Position numbers and translations under genes: made by a program
Origin: Microbacterium sp. HD4P20
Lineage (GTDB): Bacteria > Actinomycetota > Actinomycetes > Actinomycetales > Microbacteriaceae
Direction: 5' to 3'
Assembly: GCF_019449275.2 (NCBI RefSeq)
Contig: NZ_JAHZQZ020000002.1
Location: 62,001 to 126,000 of the forward strand
DNA: 64,000 bases
In this document: in pieces, positions 33,797 to 44,971 of the stretch
Layout of the letters: every line of letters starts with the position of its first letter
Numbering within the stretch: the stretch's first letter is position 1
Notes under the pieces: generated by a model
Databases searched by the model: none
What the model saw: the letters and a program-made list of their open reading frames with translations, nothing else
What the model was told of the DNA's origin: nothing

Positions 33797-34576
33797 CTAC
33801 AGCCCCTGCCAGTCGGGCTTGTTGGCATACGCGTAGCGGTAGTAGCCGGCGCGATCGAGCCGCGACGCGGCCGCCTCGTCGACCACGACGGTGGCGTGCG
33901 GGTGCAGCTGAATGGCCGAGCCCGGCAGCGACGCCGTCACCGGGCCCTCGACCGCGGCCGCCACGGCGGCGGCCTTGCCCTCGCCGAACGCGAGCAGCAC
34001 GAGATGGCGCGCGCGCAGGATGGTGCCGAGCCCCTGGGTGATGCAGTGCATCGGCACGTCGTCGACCGAGTCGAAGAACCGGGCGTTGTCGCGGCGGGTC
34101 TGCTCGGTGAGCGTCTTGACGCGCGTGAGCGACGCGAACGACGATCCCGGCTCGTTGAAGCCGATGTGCCCGTCGGTTCCGATACCGAGGAGCTGCAGAT
34201 CTATGCCGCCGGCCTCGACGATCGCCTGCTCGTACTCGTCGCCGTGGTGCTCGATGCCCGCCGGCGACCCGTCCGGCGTGCGAATGCGCGAGGGATCCAG
34301 GCCCAGCGGCTCGACGACCTCGCGCGTGATGACCGAGCGGTAGCTCTCAGGATGCGACGGGTCGATGCCGACGTACTCGTCGAGCGCGAAACCGCGCACC
34401 CGCGACACGTCCACACCCTTGAGCCGGGTGCGCAGTGCCTCGTACACCGGCAGCGGCGTGGATCCCGTCGCGAGACCGAGGACGGTCTGGGGATCGGCGC
34501 GGATGAGCCCCGCGATCTCGTCAGCCACGAGCGCGCCCGCCTCCGCCTTGTCGCGGACGATCACGATCTCAGCCAT
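33797..34576 (-). CDS. nagB: Glucosamine-6-phosphate deaminase NagB
   Basis: Isomerising deaminase, 259 aa, turning glucosamine-6-phosphate into fructose-6-phosphate and ammonia. Motifs: LGLATGSTPLPVYEAL (phosphate site), GFALDEYVGIDPSHPESYR, GIGTDGHIGFNEPGSSF (catalytic Asp/His) and ASLPGSAIQLHPHATVVVDEAAA. It is the last gene of the ROK-ABC operon and overlaps the kinase gene by 8 bp. Confidence 0.97.
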   Translation of the reverse strand: MAEIVIVRDKAEAGALVADEIAGLIRADPQTVLGLATGSTPLPVYEALRTRLKGVDVSRVRGFALDEYVGIDPSHPESYRSVITREVVEPLGLDPSRIRTPDGSPAGIEHHGDEYEQAIVEAGGIDLQLLGIGTDGHIGFNEPGSSFASLTRVKTLTEQTRRDNARFFDSVDDVPMHCITQGLGTILRARHLVLLAFGEGKAAAVAAAVEGPVTASLPGSAIQLHPHATVVVDEAAASRLDRAGYYRYAYANKPDWQGL

Positions 34577-35516
34577 GTGCCAGGGCCTCCTCGGTGTCGT
34601 GCTCCGCTTCCCCGGCGCCCACCAGCGCGGCCCCGAGCGCCGCCGCCGGCGAACCCGGCGGCAGGAACTCCGCCCGCTCGCCCAGCCGCAGCGAACGCAT
34701 GAAGGGGGATGCTTCGGCGCTGGCGGTCAACTCGGCTGCGACATCCGCCATCAGTGGTTCTCCCAACGCCGTCACGCCCCCTCCGAGCACCACGATATCG
34801 ACGTCGGCGGTGAGGATCAGCACGCGGATCGCGGCCGCGACGCCCCGAGCCAGACCCGCGCGCAGCTGCCTCGCCGACGCGTCACCCGCGTCGGCGGCGT
34901 CGAACACATCGCGCAGGGGCAGTGCGCCGCGGCGCGCCCAGCGCTCCGCGATGGCCCCGCCGCCCGCGAGTGCCTCGATGCAGCCGCGTTGACCGCAGCG
35001 GCACAGCGGCCCGTTCGGATCGACCGAGATGTGTCCCACTTCGCCGGCCGCACCGCGCGCGCCGCGCCACAGCAGGCCGCGCGAGACGATGCCGGCGGCG
35101 ATGCCGGTCCCGAGGTTGAGGTACGCCATCGAGTCGGGCGCGCGCCCGTCCGCCGCGTGCAGTGCGTACGCGCCGAGCGCCGCGGCCTTGACGTCGTTCT
35201 CGAGCCGGACCGGCACACCGAGGCGGGGCGCGAGAGCGGCCGTCACGTCGAGCCTCTCGACTCCGAGGTTCACGGCATGGACGACGCGTCCTGATCCGGG
35301 CTCCACTTGACCCGGAATACCGATCCCCACCGAGCGCACGTCGCCCAGGTCGGCGCCGACGTCGGCGGCAACCGCACCGACGGCATCGAGGATGGTCCGT
35401 GTGACGGCATCCGGTCCCCACCCGGTGGGGAGCCGGACCCGGCCCACGATCGTGCCCGAGTCATCGAGTGCCACGGCATCGGTCTTGGTGCCGCCGACAT
35501 CCAGCCCGACCTTCAT
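34569..35516 (-). CDS. ROK-family sugar kinase, probable N-acetylglucosamine kinase
   Basis: ROK kinase, 315 aa, without a helix-turn-helix. The N-terminal ATP-phosphate loop MKVGLDVGGTKTDAVAL, the sugar-site ENDVKAAALGAY, a second glycine-rich loop (AYLNLGTGIAAGIV) and the zinc motif GEVGHISVDPNGPLCRCGQRGCIEAL are present. Lying between the ABC permease and nagB, with NagA elsewhere in the regulon, it most likely phosphorylates imported N-acetylglucosamine. Glucose or N-acetylmannosamine kinase cannot be excluded. Confidence 0.9.
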   Translation of the reverse strand: MKVGLDVGGTKTDAVALDDSGTIVGRVRLPTGWGPDAVTRTILDAVGAVAADVGADLGDVRSVGIGIPGQVEPGSGRVVHAVNLGVERLDVTAALAPRLGVPVRLENDVKAAALGAYALHAADGRAPDSMAYLNLGTGIAAGIVSRGLLWRGARGAAGEVGHISVDPNGPLCRCGQRGCIEALAGGGAIAERWARRGALPLRDVFDAADAGDASARQLRAGLARGVAAAIRVLILTADVDIVVLGGGVTALGEPLMADVAAELTASAEASPFMRSLRLGERAEFLPPGSPAAALGAALVGAGEAEHDTEEALAHG

Positions 35517-35559
35517 CGACCGACCTCCCCGGGGAAGACGGCATCGTTCCGCTGGCGCA

Positions 35560-36465
35560 TCAGCCCTTGACCGCCCCCGCCACGAGGCCGCTGGTCATGC
35601 GCGTCTGCACGATCAGGAAGAAGATCACGACCGGGATCGCCACGAGGGTGGAGCCGGCCATGAGCTCGGCCCAGTTGATGCCGCCGTTGGGATCCAGGAA
35701 CGTGCGCAGCCACACCGGCAGCGTCATGGCTTCGGGGCGAGGGTTGAGCACGAGCGCATACAGGAACTCATTCCAGGCCTGGATGAACCCGAAGATGCCG
35801 GTCGCGACCAAGCCCGGCGCCAGGAGCGGGAAGGTGATCCGCCAGAACGCCTGCGACCGGCTCAGCCCGTCGATCATCGCGGCCTCCTCGAGCTCGACCG
35901 GAACGCCGTTGACGAACCCCCGGAGCGTCCAGATCGTAAAGGGCAGCACCGTGGCGATGTACACCGCCGACAGCCCCAGCACGGTGTTGAGCAGCTGCCA
36001 GCCGTCCATGAGGCGGAAGATCGAGATGATCATGGCCTCGGCCGGGATCATCTGGATGATGAGGATCGTGATGATGAACAGGGCGCGGCTGCGGAAGCGG
36101 AAACGCGTCACGGCGAGCGCCGCGAAGAACGCGAACACGAGTGACACGACCACGGTGATCAGCGTCACCATGACCGAGTTGCCGAGGGCCGGGAGGAACG
36201 GCGCCCGCGACGAGTTGAAGATCACGTTGACGTAGTTCTCGACCGTGCCGTTGTCGGGCCAGAAGTGCAGTTCGCTGCCGCGCACCTGGCCGTTCGGCTG
36301 GAACGACGTGTTCACCATCCAGTAGACGGGGAACACGGATGCCACGAACACGCCGATCGCGGCGATCCCCGCCAGGATCGACCCGACCCGGCGCTTCGCG
36401 CGGGGTGCGAGCAGCGAGGGCCTGCCAGAGGCCGCACGGCGGTCGGTGGGAGCAGCGATGATCAC
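35560..36465 (-). CDS. ABC sugar permease, inner-membrane subunit 2 (MalG type)
   Basis: Binding-protein-dependent permease, 301 aa, six helices, with the EAA loop ELEEAAMIDGLSRSQAFWRITFPLLAPG that docks the ATPase. The start is GTG at 36465, with AGGAGG 9 nt upstream and its GTGA overlapping the stop of the other permease; the longer frame to 37491 is spurious. As in most CUT1 sugar systems no ATPase is encoded in the operon, so a shared MsiK-like ATPase elsewhere is expected. Confidence 0.93.
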   Translation of the reverse strand: MIIAAPTDRRAASGRPSLLAPRAKRRVGSILAGIAAIGVFVASVFPVYWMVNTSFQPNGQVRGSELHFWPDNGTVENYVNVIFNSSRAPFLPALGNSVMVTLITVVVSLVFAFFAALAVTRFRFRSRALFIITILIIQMIPAEAMIISIFRLMDGWQLLNTVLGLSAVYIATVLPFTIWTLRGFVNGVPVELEEAAMIDGLSRSQAFWRITFPLLAPGLVATGIFGFIQAWNEFLYALVLNPRPEAMTLPVWLRTFLDPNGGINWAELMAGSTLVAIPVVIFFLIVQTRMTSGLVAGAVKG

Positions 36466-37457
36466 AGCGCCTCCTCCTTGATGTTGCGTCGCACGTAGAA
36501 GATCGACAGCGCGACCAGCAGCAGCACGACGATCACCGAGATCGCCCCGCCGGTGCCGAAGTCGCCCGATCCGAGCGAGACCCGGTAGATGTAGACGCCG
36601 AGGGTGTTGGTCTGCTCGGCGAGACCGCCGATCGACTGCAGGGCATAGATCTGCGTGAACACCCGCAGGTCCCAGATCACCTGCAGGATCGTGACGATGA
36701 CGAGGATCGAGCGGATGAACGGCATGATGACGAGCCGGAACCGCTGCAGGCCGCCCGCGCCATCGAGCTGGGCTGCCTCGAGCACCTCGTCGGGCACCTG
36801 CGTGAGCCCCGCGTAGACGGTGAACGCCACGAAGGGCACCGCTCCCCACACGATGATGATCGTCGCGACGAAGAAGAAGCTCAGCGGATCGATCAGCCAC
36901 GAGTGGCCGTCGAACTGCGCCAGCCCGAAGCCGTTGACCAGGATGTAGTTCAGGACGCCGTATTGGGTGTCGAAGATCCAGCCCCACACAATGGTGGCCG
37001 ACAGCGGCGGCATCGCCCACGCCAGGAGCAGACCGATCGAGACGAGCGTGCGAAGGGCGGTGCCGAGCTTCTTCATGAGCAGAGCGACCAGGACGCCCAG
37101 GAACATGGTGGCCACGACGCACACGGCGGCGAAGGCCAGTGAGCGGCCCAGCACCTGCCAGAACGCCGGATCGCTCAGCACCGCGACGTAGTTGCCGAGA
37201 CCCACGAACTCGGGCGGGGCACCGAAGATCTGCGCGCGTCCGAACTCCTGGAACGACATGATGACCAGCTGCAGGAGCGGCCAGCCCGTGATGACGGCGA
37301 GGACGACGAGGGCGGGCGTCAGCAGTGCGTAGGGCGTGAAGCCTCCGGCTCGCGCGAAGCGCCCGCGGCGGGGGCGTCCAGGACCGGAGGGCGCCGTGAG
37401 ACGCTCGCCGTCGATGGCACTCACTGCCGACGGCAGCTCGCGGGACGCGGTGGACAT
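36462..37457 (-). CDS. ABC sugar permease, inner-membrane subunit 1 (MalF type)
   Basis: CUT1-family permease, 331 aa, six helices after a basic N-terminus, with the EAA loop DEVLEAAQLDGAGGLQRFRLVIMPFI. The start at 37457 has AGGAG at the proper distance; a further-upstream in-frame start lacks one. It lies downstream of the binding-protein gene behind a hairpin and overlaps the second permease by 4 bp. Its substrate is inferred as N-acetylglucosamine or chitooligosaccharides from the operon. Confidence 0.93.
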   Translation of the reverse strand: MSTASRELPSAVSAIDGERLTAPSGPGRPRRGRFARAGGFTPYALLTPALVVLAVITGWPLLQLVIMSFQEFGRAQIFGAPPEFVGLGNYVAVLSDPAFWQVLGRSLAFAAVCVVATMFLGVLVALLMKKLGTALRTLVSIGLLLAWAMPPLSATIVWGWIFDTQYGVLNYILVNGFGLAQFDGHSWLIDPLSFFFVATIIIVWGAVPFVAFTVYAGLTQVPDEVLEAAQLDGAGGLQRFRLVIMPFIRSILVIVTILQVIWDLRVFTQIYALQSIGGLAEQTNTLGVYIYRVSLGSGDFGTGGAISVIVVLLLVALSIFYVRRNIKEEAL

Positions 37458-37511
37458 GCGGACTCCTGTCCTTCTCGAGTATGGCCCGCACCTCGCGGCA
37501 GTGGGCATGGC

Positions 37512-37541
37512 CCGGGCCGGCGGCGGTGGCCGCCGGCCCGG
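37512..37541 (-). terminator. Intra-operon hairpin after the binding-protein gene
   Basis: A perfect 13-bp GC stem (37512-37524 with 37529-37541) and 4-nt loop, in the 138-bp gap between the binding protein and permease genes. It probably causes partial termination or stabilises the upstream mRNA, giving more binding protein than permease, as in other sugar importers. Confidence 0.7.
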
Positions 37542-37595
37542 ATCGTCGGTGCAGCGCGGGCGAGCCGCACCGGTTCAGCGCGTCGGCGCCCGGCG

Positions 37596-38840
37596 TCAGC
37601 CGTTGAGGATGTCTTCGATCTGGACGTCGACCTCGGCCGCGAGCGCGGCGACGTCGCCGCCCTGTGCGATCTTGACGAAGAAGTCCTCGAGGATGCGCGC
37701 GGCCTCGACCTCTGCCCAGTTCGGCGATGCCGGGGTGAGCTTGGCGTTGCTGGCGGCCTCGGCGAACGCGAGGGCCTCGGGAGTGTCGCCCAAGGTCGAC
37801 GCGAGCGACTTCTTCGCCGGGATCAGGCCGTTCTCGCCATAGATCGTCTGGAACTCATCGCTCAGGATGATTTCCAGGGCGCTCTTGGCGAGGTCGGGGT
37901 GAGCCGACTGGGCCGACACGCCGATGTTCGATCCGCCCGCGAAGACCTCGGCGGCTTCGCCGTCCATACCGGGGAGGGCGTAGACGAACGGCGCGGCCGG
38001 CGGGTTCTCGGTCTCGCACGCGCTCGCCAGCCCGAGTGCCCAGTTGGGCGCCGAGAACTGGATCGCCGAGCCCTCGCAGTACGGCGTCCACGGTTCGGCG
38101 TTGTCGCCGTCCTTGGGCGCGACCGAGGCAGTGGTCATCAGGTCCTGCACCTGCAGGAGGCCGGCGACCGACTCGGCCGAGCTCAGCTGCGCGTCCCACT
38201 CCTCGCCATCCTGCACCGCGATCTCGCCACCGTTCTCCCAGATGAACGGGAGCGCGTTGTACCAGTCCTGGCCGGCGAAGTAGATGCCGGACTTGCCGGG
38301 GTTGGCGGCGGCGAGCTCCTTCGCCTTGGCGATGTAGTCGTCGAGCGTGGCCGGCGCCTCGGTGACGAAAGCGGGATCGGCGAACACGACGCGGGCGCCG
38401 GCGTACAGCGGCGGAGCGTAGAACGCACCGTCGTAGGATCCCGCCTCGACGAAGCCGGGCAGCAGGTCGTCGCCGCCGAGGTCTTCGTACATGTCACTGA
38501 TGTCAAGCAGGGCGCCGACCGACGTGAAGGCGGGGGCCTGGGTGTTGCCGAACTCGACCACGTCGGGGCTGTCAGAGCTCGACAGACTCGTCGTCAGGCG
38601 GTCGACCAGACCGTCCCAGCTCTGCTCCTCGATGGTGAGCGTCGCACCCGGGTTCTCCTCCTCGAACGTCTCCTTGAGGTAGTCGCGGGCGTCCTGCGGC
38701 GTGTCGGTGCCGTTGAGCCACACGCGGATCTCAGCACCTTCGGTCTCGGACGAGGATCCGTCGTCACCGGCGCCGGCACAGCCGGCGAGCACGAGCGCAG
38801 AGGCGCCGAGGAGCGCCACAGCTCCGAGCGTCTTCTTCAT
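37596..38840 (-). CDS. Sugar ABC transporter substrate-binding lipoprotein
   Basis: Extracellular solute-binding protein family 1, 414 aa. The signal peptide with lipobox LVLAGC (Cys21) and a Gly/Ser-rich spacer anchor it outside the membrane. Mature domain features include EIRVWLNGTDTPQDARDYLKETFEEENPG, PDVVEFGNTQAPAF and YEDLGGDDLLPGF. It is the likely binding protein for N-acetylglucosamine or chitooligosaccharides, judged from nagB, the ROK kinase and the ROK regulator in the same transcript. Specificity is inferred. Confidence 0.92.
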   Translation of the reverse strand: MKKTLGAVALLGASALVLAGCAGAGDDGSSSETEGAEIRVWLNGTDTPQDARDYLKETFEEENPGATLTIEEQSWDGLVDRLTTSLSSSDSPDVVEFGNTQAPAFTSVGALLDISDMYEDLGGDDLLPGFVEAGSYDGAFYAPPLYAGARVVFADPAFVTEAPATLDDYIAKAKELAAANPGKSGIYFAGQDWYNALPFIWENGGEIAVQDGEEWDAQLSSAESVAGLLQVQDLMTTASVAPKDGDNAEPWTPYCEGSAIQFSAPNWALGLASACETENPPAAPFVYALPGMDGEAAEVFAGGSNIGVSAQSAHPDLAKSALEIILSDEFQTIYGENGLIPAKKSLASTLGDTPEALAFAEAASNAKLTPASPNWAEVEAARILEDFFVKIAQGGDVAALAAEVDVQIEDILNG

Positions 38841-38936
38841 GGTGTCTTCCTTTGTGTTCTCTTGGTGTTCGGCTGGGTCGGGTGACCCATCCGGGGGGTG
38901 GGGGCCGAGGCCCCGCAGGAGGAGCGCCGCGCGGTG

Positions 38937-40091
38937 CTACGACACTCCGAGCTGACCCGACAGGACCATGACGGCGGCACCGCGCAGGACGATGTCCTGG
39001 CCTTGCGCCGTCATGCGCACCCGCACGGCATCATCGGCCGACGGGGCGAGGGTGCGGGCACGAAGGGTCTCGACGGCTTGATCCGCAAGGGGGCCGCCGA
39101 GCAGTTCGGGAGGACCCGAGAGCACGATCTCCGACACGTCCAGCGCGCCGACGACGGGAGCCAGAGCAATGCCGAGCCGCTCCCCCGCGTCGCGCAGGAC
39201 GCTCACTCGAGCGTCGTCGTCGGCTGCCTCGGCCAGCCGTGAGGTCAGGGACGGCACCGACAACCACGCCTCGAGGCATCCCACCTTCCCGCAGGCGCAG
39301 GGAGGGCCTCCGTCGGTGCCGACGGTCACGTGGCCGATCTCGCCCGCGGCGAACCGGCTGCCTCGCATCGGCTGGCCCGAAGCCAGAAGTCCCGAGCCCA
39401 CGCCGCGACCGACCTTGACCAGCAGGACGTCCTCGGCGGAGCCGCCGAACGTGTACTCCGCCAGGACGGCGGCGTTCGCGTCGTTGGCGACCAGGACGGG
39501 GAGCCCGAGCGCCTCACGCAGCGCGCCCTCGAGGTCGAATCCCGCCCATCCGAAGTTCGGGGCCGTCAGGATGATGCCGTGGTCGTCGACCACACCCGGT
39601 GTGCCGACGCCGATGCCGAGGACCGGAGCATGGGAGTCCGCCACGAGCAGGCGGGCCAGCTCGACGACCGTGCCCACGAGCTCGGAGGCATCCGGCACGG
39701 GTGCTTCGCGGCGCGCCACGATGTCGCCGTCGAGGGTCAGCACGGCGCCGATGAAGGAGTCGCTGCCGGAGAGGTCGAGACCGACGATGCGATGCCCGGC
39801 ACGATCGAGGTCGACCAGGATCGCCGGCTTTCCAGGGCCCGAGGCTTCGCGGACGCCCATCTCGGCGACGAAGCCGTCTGCGATGAGCTCGGCGATCAGA
39901 TCCGAGATCGTCACCCGGGTCAGCCCGGTCTCGCGCGACAGATCCGCCCGGCTCATCGCGCCCTGGTGGAACAGCGTCTGCAGCAGAAGCGAACGGTTGT
40001 GGCCGCGAGCGTGCTCCGGCAGCACCTTCACGCCGTGGCGCAGCGCGCGGCCGGGGGCAAAGGCGCTGCGCGTTCCCGAGGTGGTCACCAT
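38937..40091 (-). CDS. ROK-family transcriptional repressor (NagC-like)
   Basis: ROK regulator, 384 aa. The N-terminal winged helix-turn-helix (LLQTLFHQGAMSRADLSRETGLTRVTISDLIAELIADGFV) precedes a sugar-kinase-like domain with VGLDLSGSDSFIGAVL, ANDANAAVLAEY and the zinc motif GHVTVGTDGGPPCACGKVGCLEAWL. A 27-bp palindrome touches its start codon, indicating autoregulation, and a related site precedes the hexosaminidase. A TTGCGC/TCTACT promoter with 17-bp spacing would start transcription at the ATG (leaderless). The effector is probably N-acetylglucosamine or its phosphate. Confidence 0.93.
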   Translation of the reverse strand: MVTTSGTRSAFAPGRALRHGVKVLPEHARGHNRSLLLQTLFHQGAMSRADLSRETGLTRVTISDLIAELIADGFVAEMGVREASGPGKPAILVDLDRAGHRIVGLDLSGSDSFIGAVLTLDGDIVARREAPVPDASELVGTVVELARLLVADSHAPVLGIGVGTPGVVDDHGIILTAPNFGWAGFDLEGALREALGLPVLVANDANAAVLAEYTFGGSAEDVLLVKVGRGVGSGLLASGQPMRGSRFAAGEIGHVTVGTDGGPPCACGKVGCLEAWLSVPSLTSRLAEAADDDARVSVLRDAGERLGIALAPVVGALDVSEIVLSGPPELLGGPLADQAVETLRARTLAPSADDAVRVRMTAQGQDIVLRGAAVMVLSGQLGVS

Positions 40092-40118
40092 GTTTGTTAG
40101 TAGACCTTACGAACAAAC
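40092..40118. promoter_or_regulatory. ROK operator overlapping regulator promoter
   Basis: GTTTGTTAGTA-GACCT-TACGAACAAAC: 11-bp arms with one mismatch around a 5-bp centre. It directly abuts the start codon of the ROK gene and covers the -10 region (TCTACT on the minus strand), so bound repressor would block its own promoter. The same pattern is at 28239-28265. Confidence 0.8.
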
Positions 40119-40167
40119 TTTGCGCAACCCCTGGTCTCGCAATCGACATGGTGTTTACCGAACCGTT

Positions 40168-40290
40168 ATGGCGCCGCTGCCGCACCGCCGCCGCGCCGCC
40201 CTGCGTCTGACAGCTTTCGCCCTCGCCGCGACAAGCCCCCTCGGACTCACCGTGGTGATCGAGGAGTTCCCAGCCATCTGCGCCCCCTGA
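40168..40290 (+). CDS. Possible 40-aa small protein with hydrophobic core
   Basis: An ATG-to-stop frame of 40 codons in the gap between the ROK gene and the L,D-transpeptidase. It is basic at the N-terminus (HRRRAALR), then hydrophobic (LTAFALAATSPLGLTVV), ending in FPAICAP. That layout resembles a short signal-anchor. There is no ribosome site, and the frame could be chance in GC-rich DNA. Apart from this and the regulatory sites I see nothing else in 40119-40382. Confidence 0.25.
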   Translation: MAPLPHRRRAALRLTAFALAATSPLGLTVVIEEFPAICAP

Positions 40291-40382
40291 TCTGCGGAAA
40301 AGGTGTGACCTTGCTGTGATCCGCGGGCTCCCTACGTCCTTTACCATGGGGAATGACGTTGCTCATTCCGGGGGGTTTAGAC

Positions 40383-41894
40383 GTGACGGATCTGGCCACG
40401 AAGCCGAACGCCGACGAGGCGTCCAACGGCGACGCCGCCGCCGCCATCGATGCCCAGGCGACGGCCGAGCTCGGCACCACCGAAGACAGCCCCGCGGGCG
40501 GCGGACCCGACGCGCCCGCGTACGTGTGGGCACCGCCCGAACCGCAGCCGAAGAAGCACCGCACCGCGATGTGGATCGGCATCGGCGTCGCCGCGGCTGC
40601 GGCCGCGGCCGCAATCGCGACCTCGCTCATCCTGATCGCTCCGGGAACGACAGTCGCGGGTGTTCCGGTGGGTGGTCTCACGCCCGGGGCCGCGGCCGAC
40701 GCCATCGAGCAGGGCCTCGCCGAGACGGCCATCGTGCTCGGCGGCGACGGCGGCGGGGCCGAGGTCACCGGCTCCGACTTGGGGGCCTCGGTCGACGCGC
40801 GGGGCATCGCCGATGCCGCCTTCGCGGAGCACCCGATGTGGAACCCCACCACCTGGTTCTCGGCGCCCATCGAGGCCGAGATCACGCTCGACCCCGAAGC
40901 GGCGACCGCGTCCCTGCGCGCCGCTGCGCCCGACCTCTACACCGATCCTGTCGATGCGACACTGGCTTTCGACCCGGCTAGCGCCACCTACGTCGTCACC
41001 CCCGCCGTGCTCGGCACCGGGATCGACGTCGCCGCGGTGCAGCAGGCCCTGCAGAACGCGTTCGACGCCGGCGGCATGAGCGTCGAGTTCGACGTCGTGC
41101 CCGCAGACATCGAGGCCGCGATCCCCACGCCCGCCGCCGAGGCGACCGCCGCACAGCTGAACGGCATGCTCGACACGGTCGGTTTCTACGTCGGCGAAGA
41201 GCGCACGGTGCCCGTCGACCGCGCGGTCGCGGCATCCTGGCTCACCGTCACGCCCGCACCCGCAGAGGGCGCGTTCGAGATCAGCGCCGACGCGGCGGCG
41301 ATCCAGCCCGTCGTGGACGGACTCGCCGAAGCCGTCAACCGGGCACCTGAGAACGCGTTGGTGATCACCAACAGCGCCGGTCGGGTGCTGCGCACGGAGG
41401 CCGCAGGCCAGAGCGGGCGCGAGCTCGGCGACACGCAGAACGTCGCCAACGACTTCGCGACGCAGCTGAGCAGCGGTGACGCCGCGTTCGATCTGCCCGT
41501 CAACGAGGTGCCCGTCACCACCGTCTCGCTCGCCCGCCGTATCGAGGTCGACCTCGGCGACCAGCGCGCGTACCTCTTCGAGAACGAGAACCTGGTCGGC
41601 TCGTACGTGATCTCGTCGGGCCTCTCGGACACCCCGACGCCCACGGGCAACTTCACGGTGAACGGGTACTCCCGCCAGCAGAGCATGGGGTGCTTCGAAG
41701 GCGCTCCGTACTGCGTGCGCGACGTCCCGTGGGTCACCTGGTTCGCGCCCGACATCGGCTTCCACGGCGCCAACAGCCTTCGCTCTTCGCTCGGGTTTCC
41801 CCAGAGCCACGGCTGCGTGAACATGTGGGACGGGCAGGCGAAGTTCATCTACGACTGGAGCGCGATGGGAACCGAGGTCTGGGTCCACCACTGA
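40383..41894 (+). CDS. L,D-transpeptidase (YkuD) with membrane anchor
   Basis: Cell-wall cross-linking enzyme, 503 aa, forming 3-3 bonds in peptidoglycan. The cytoplasmic N-terminus (about 60 residues) is followed by one membrane helix (about 63-86), an extracytoplasmic PG-binding-4-like region, and the C-terminal YkuD domain with FHGANSLRSSLGFPQSHGCVNM (catalytic Cys about 478). IEVDLGDQRAYLFENENLVGSYVISSG is the domain's opening strand. GTG at 40383 is chosen for the G-rich ribosome site just upstream; ATG at 40353 is the alternative, adding 10 residues. A strong hairpin follows the stop. Confidence 0.92.
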   Translation: MTDLATKPNADEASNGDAAAAIDAQATAELGTTEDSPAGGGPDAPAYVWAPPEPQPKKHRTAMWIGIGVAAAAAAAAIATSLILIAPGTTVAGVPVGGLTPGAAADAIEQGLAETAIVLGGDGGGAEVTGSDLGASVDARGIADAAFAEHPMWNPTTWFSAPIEAEITLDPEAATASLRAAAPDLYTDPVDATLAFDPASATYVVTPAVLGTGIDVAAVQQALQNAFDAGGMSVEFDVVPADIEAAIPTPAAEATAAQLNGMLDTVGFYVGEERTVPVDRAVAASWLTVTPAPAEGAFEISADAAAIQPVVDGLAEAVNRAPENALVITNSAGRVLRTEAAGQSGRELGDTQNVANDFATQLSSGDAAFDLPVNEVPVTTVSLARRIEVDLGDQRAYLFENENLVGSYVISSGLSDTPTPTGNFTVNGYSRQQSMGCFEGAPYCVRDVPWVTWFAPDIGFHGANSLRSSLGFPQSHGCVNMWDGQAKFIYDWSAMGTEVWVHH

Positions 41895-41927
41895 TCCAGA
41901 TCCCGTCGACACAGGCGAAGGAAACAA

Positions 41928-41960
41928 GAGAAGAGCGGCCCCGCGGGGACCGCTCTTCTC
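41928..41960. terminator. Bidirectional terminator between convergent genes
   Basis: GAGAAGAGCGG (41928-41938) pairs perfectly with CCGCTCTTCTC (41950-41960), with an inner CCCCGCGGGG stem. It lies between the stops of the L,D-transpeptidase and isocitrate dehydrogenase and can serve both. Confidence 0.85.
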
Positions 41961-41982
41961 TACGTTCTGGGCCTGACTCGCT

Positions 41983-44214
<2,232 letters not shown>

Positions 44215-44358
44215 CTGGAATCCTTCGTACGGGTCGGCCGACAGCCTATCGCACAGGACCAAGATGTCTCGACGTCAAGATATCTCTTCCGGTGAACGGG
44301 GTGTGAAACCGCGGGCGCGACAGTGCCGGATGTCGTCATCCGGGCTAGCCTGTGCTTC

Positions 44359-44811
44359 ATGGGTGATCTGCGACTCGTCGAACTGTCCGCCAGCACGATC
44401 GTGGCGGTCAACAACATGTCGCTCAAACCCGGCCAAGAGCAGTTCCTCGCACCCGTCAGCTACGGCGTGGCCGCGACGGTCGTCAATCCCCAGACGACGT
44501 GGCAGCGCGTCGTCCTGGACGGGGAGGAGGTCGTCGGCTTCGTCAGCGCCAACTTCGACCCCGAAGAGACGCAGGACCACTTCCGCTCGGTGCTGTGGCG
44601 CATCAACGTGGACGCCGACGATCAGGGCCGCGGCGTCGGCCGGTTCGCGGTCGCGGGGCTCCTCGAAGAGGCGCGCAACCGCGGCATGGACCACGTCGAC
44701 GTCATCTATGAGGCGGGCGAAGAGGGTCCTGAGGCATTCTTCCGTCGCGTGGGCTTCACGCCGGTGGGTGAGACCGAGTACGGTGAGGTCATTGCGGAGA
44801 TCCGTCTGTAG
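44359..44811 (+). CDS. GNAT-family N-acetyltransferase
   Basis: Acetyltransferase, 150 aa, with the acetyl-CoA loop DDQGRGVGRFAVAGLLEEARNRGMDHVDV and a C-terminal FFRRVGFTPVGET. This layout (VSYGVAATVVNPQTTWQRVVLDGEEVVGFVSANF) is like the small SpeG/BltD-type GNATs that act on polyamines, but the substrate is not certain. A TAGCCT -10 box ends 7 nt before the ATG at 44359, with no ribosome site, suggesting a leaderless mRNA; the upstream in-frame ATG at 44323 precedes that promoter. Confidence 0.88.
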   Translation: MGDLRLVELSASTIVAVNNMSLKPGQEQFLAPVSYGVAATVVNPQTTWQRVVLDGEEVVGFVSANFDPEETQDHFRSVLWRINVDADDQGRGVGRFAVAGLLEEARNRGMDHVDVIYEAGEEGPEAFFRRVGFTPVGETEYGEVIAEIRL

Positions 44812-44971
44812 TCCGATCCCCCGTCAGACCGACATGTCCGCCTGGATCAACCCCTGAGCCGGGGTTTCTCGAGACCGGCGGCGGGGCCTCGAATACCCCT
44901 CCCCCATCGAGGCCTCGTCGCCCTCGAGCGCCGGTGCGCTCTGAGGGGGATCCGCCCGCTAGGGTAAGCGC

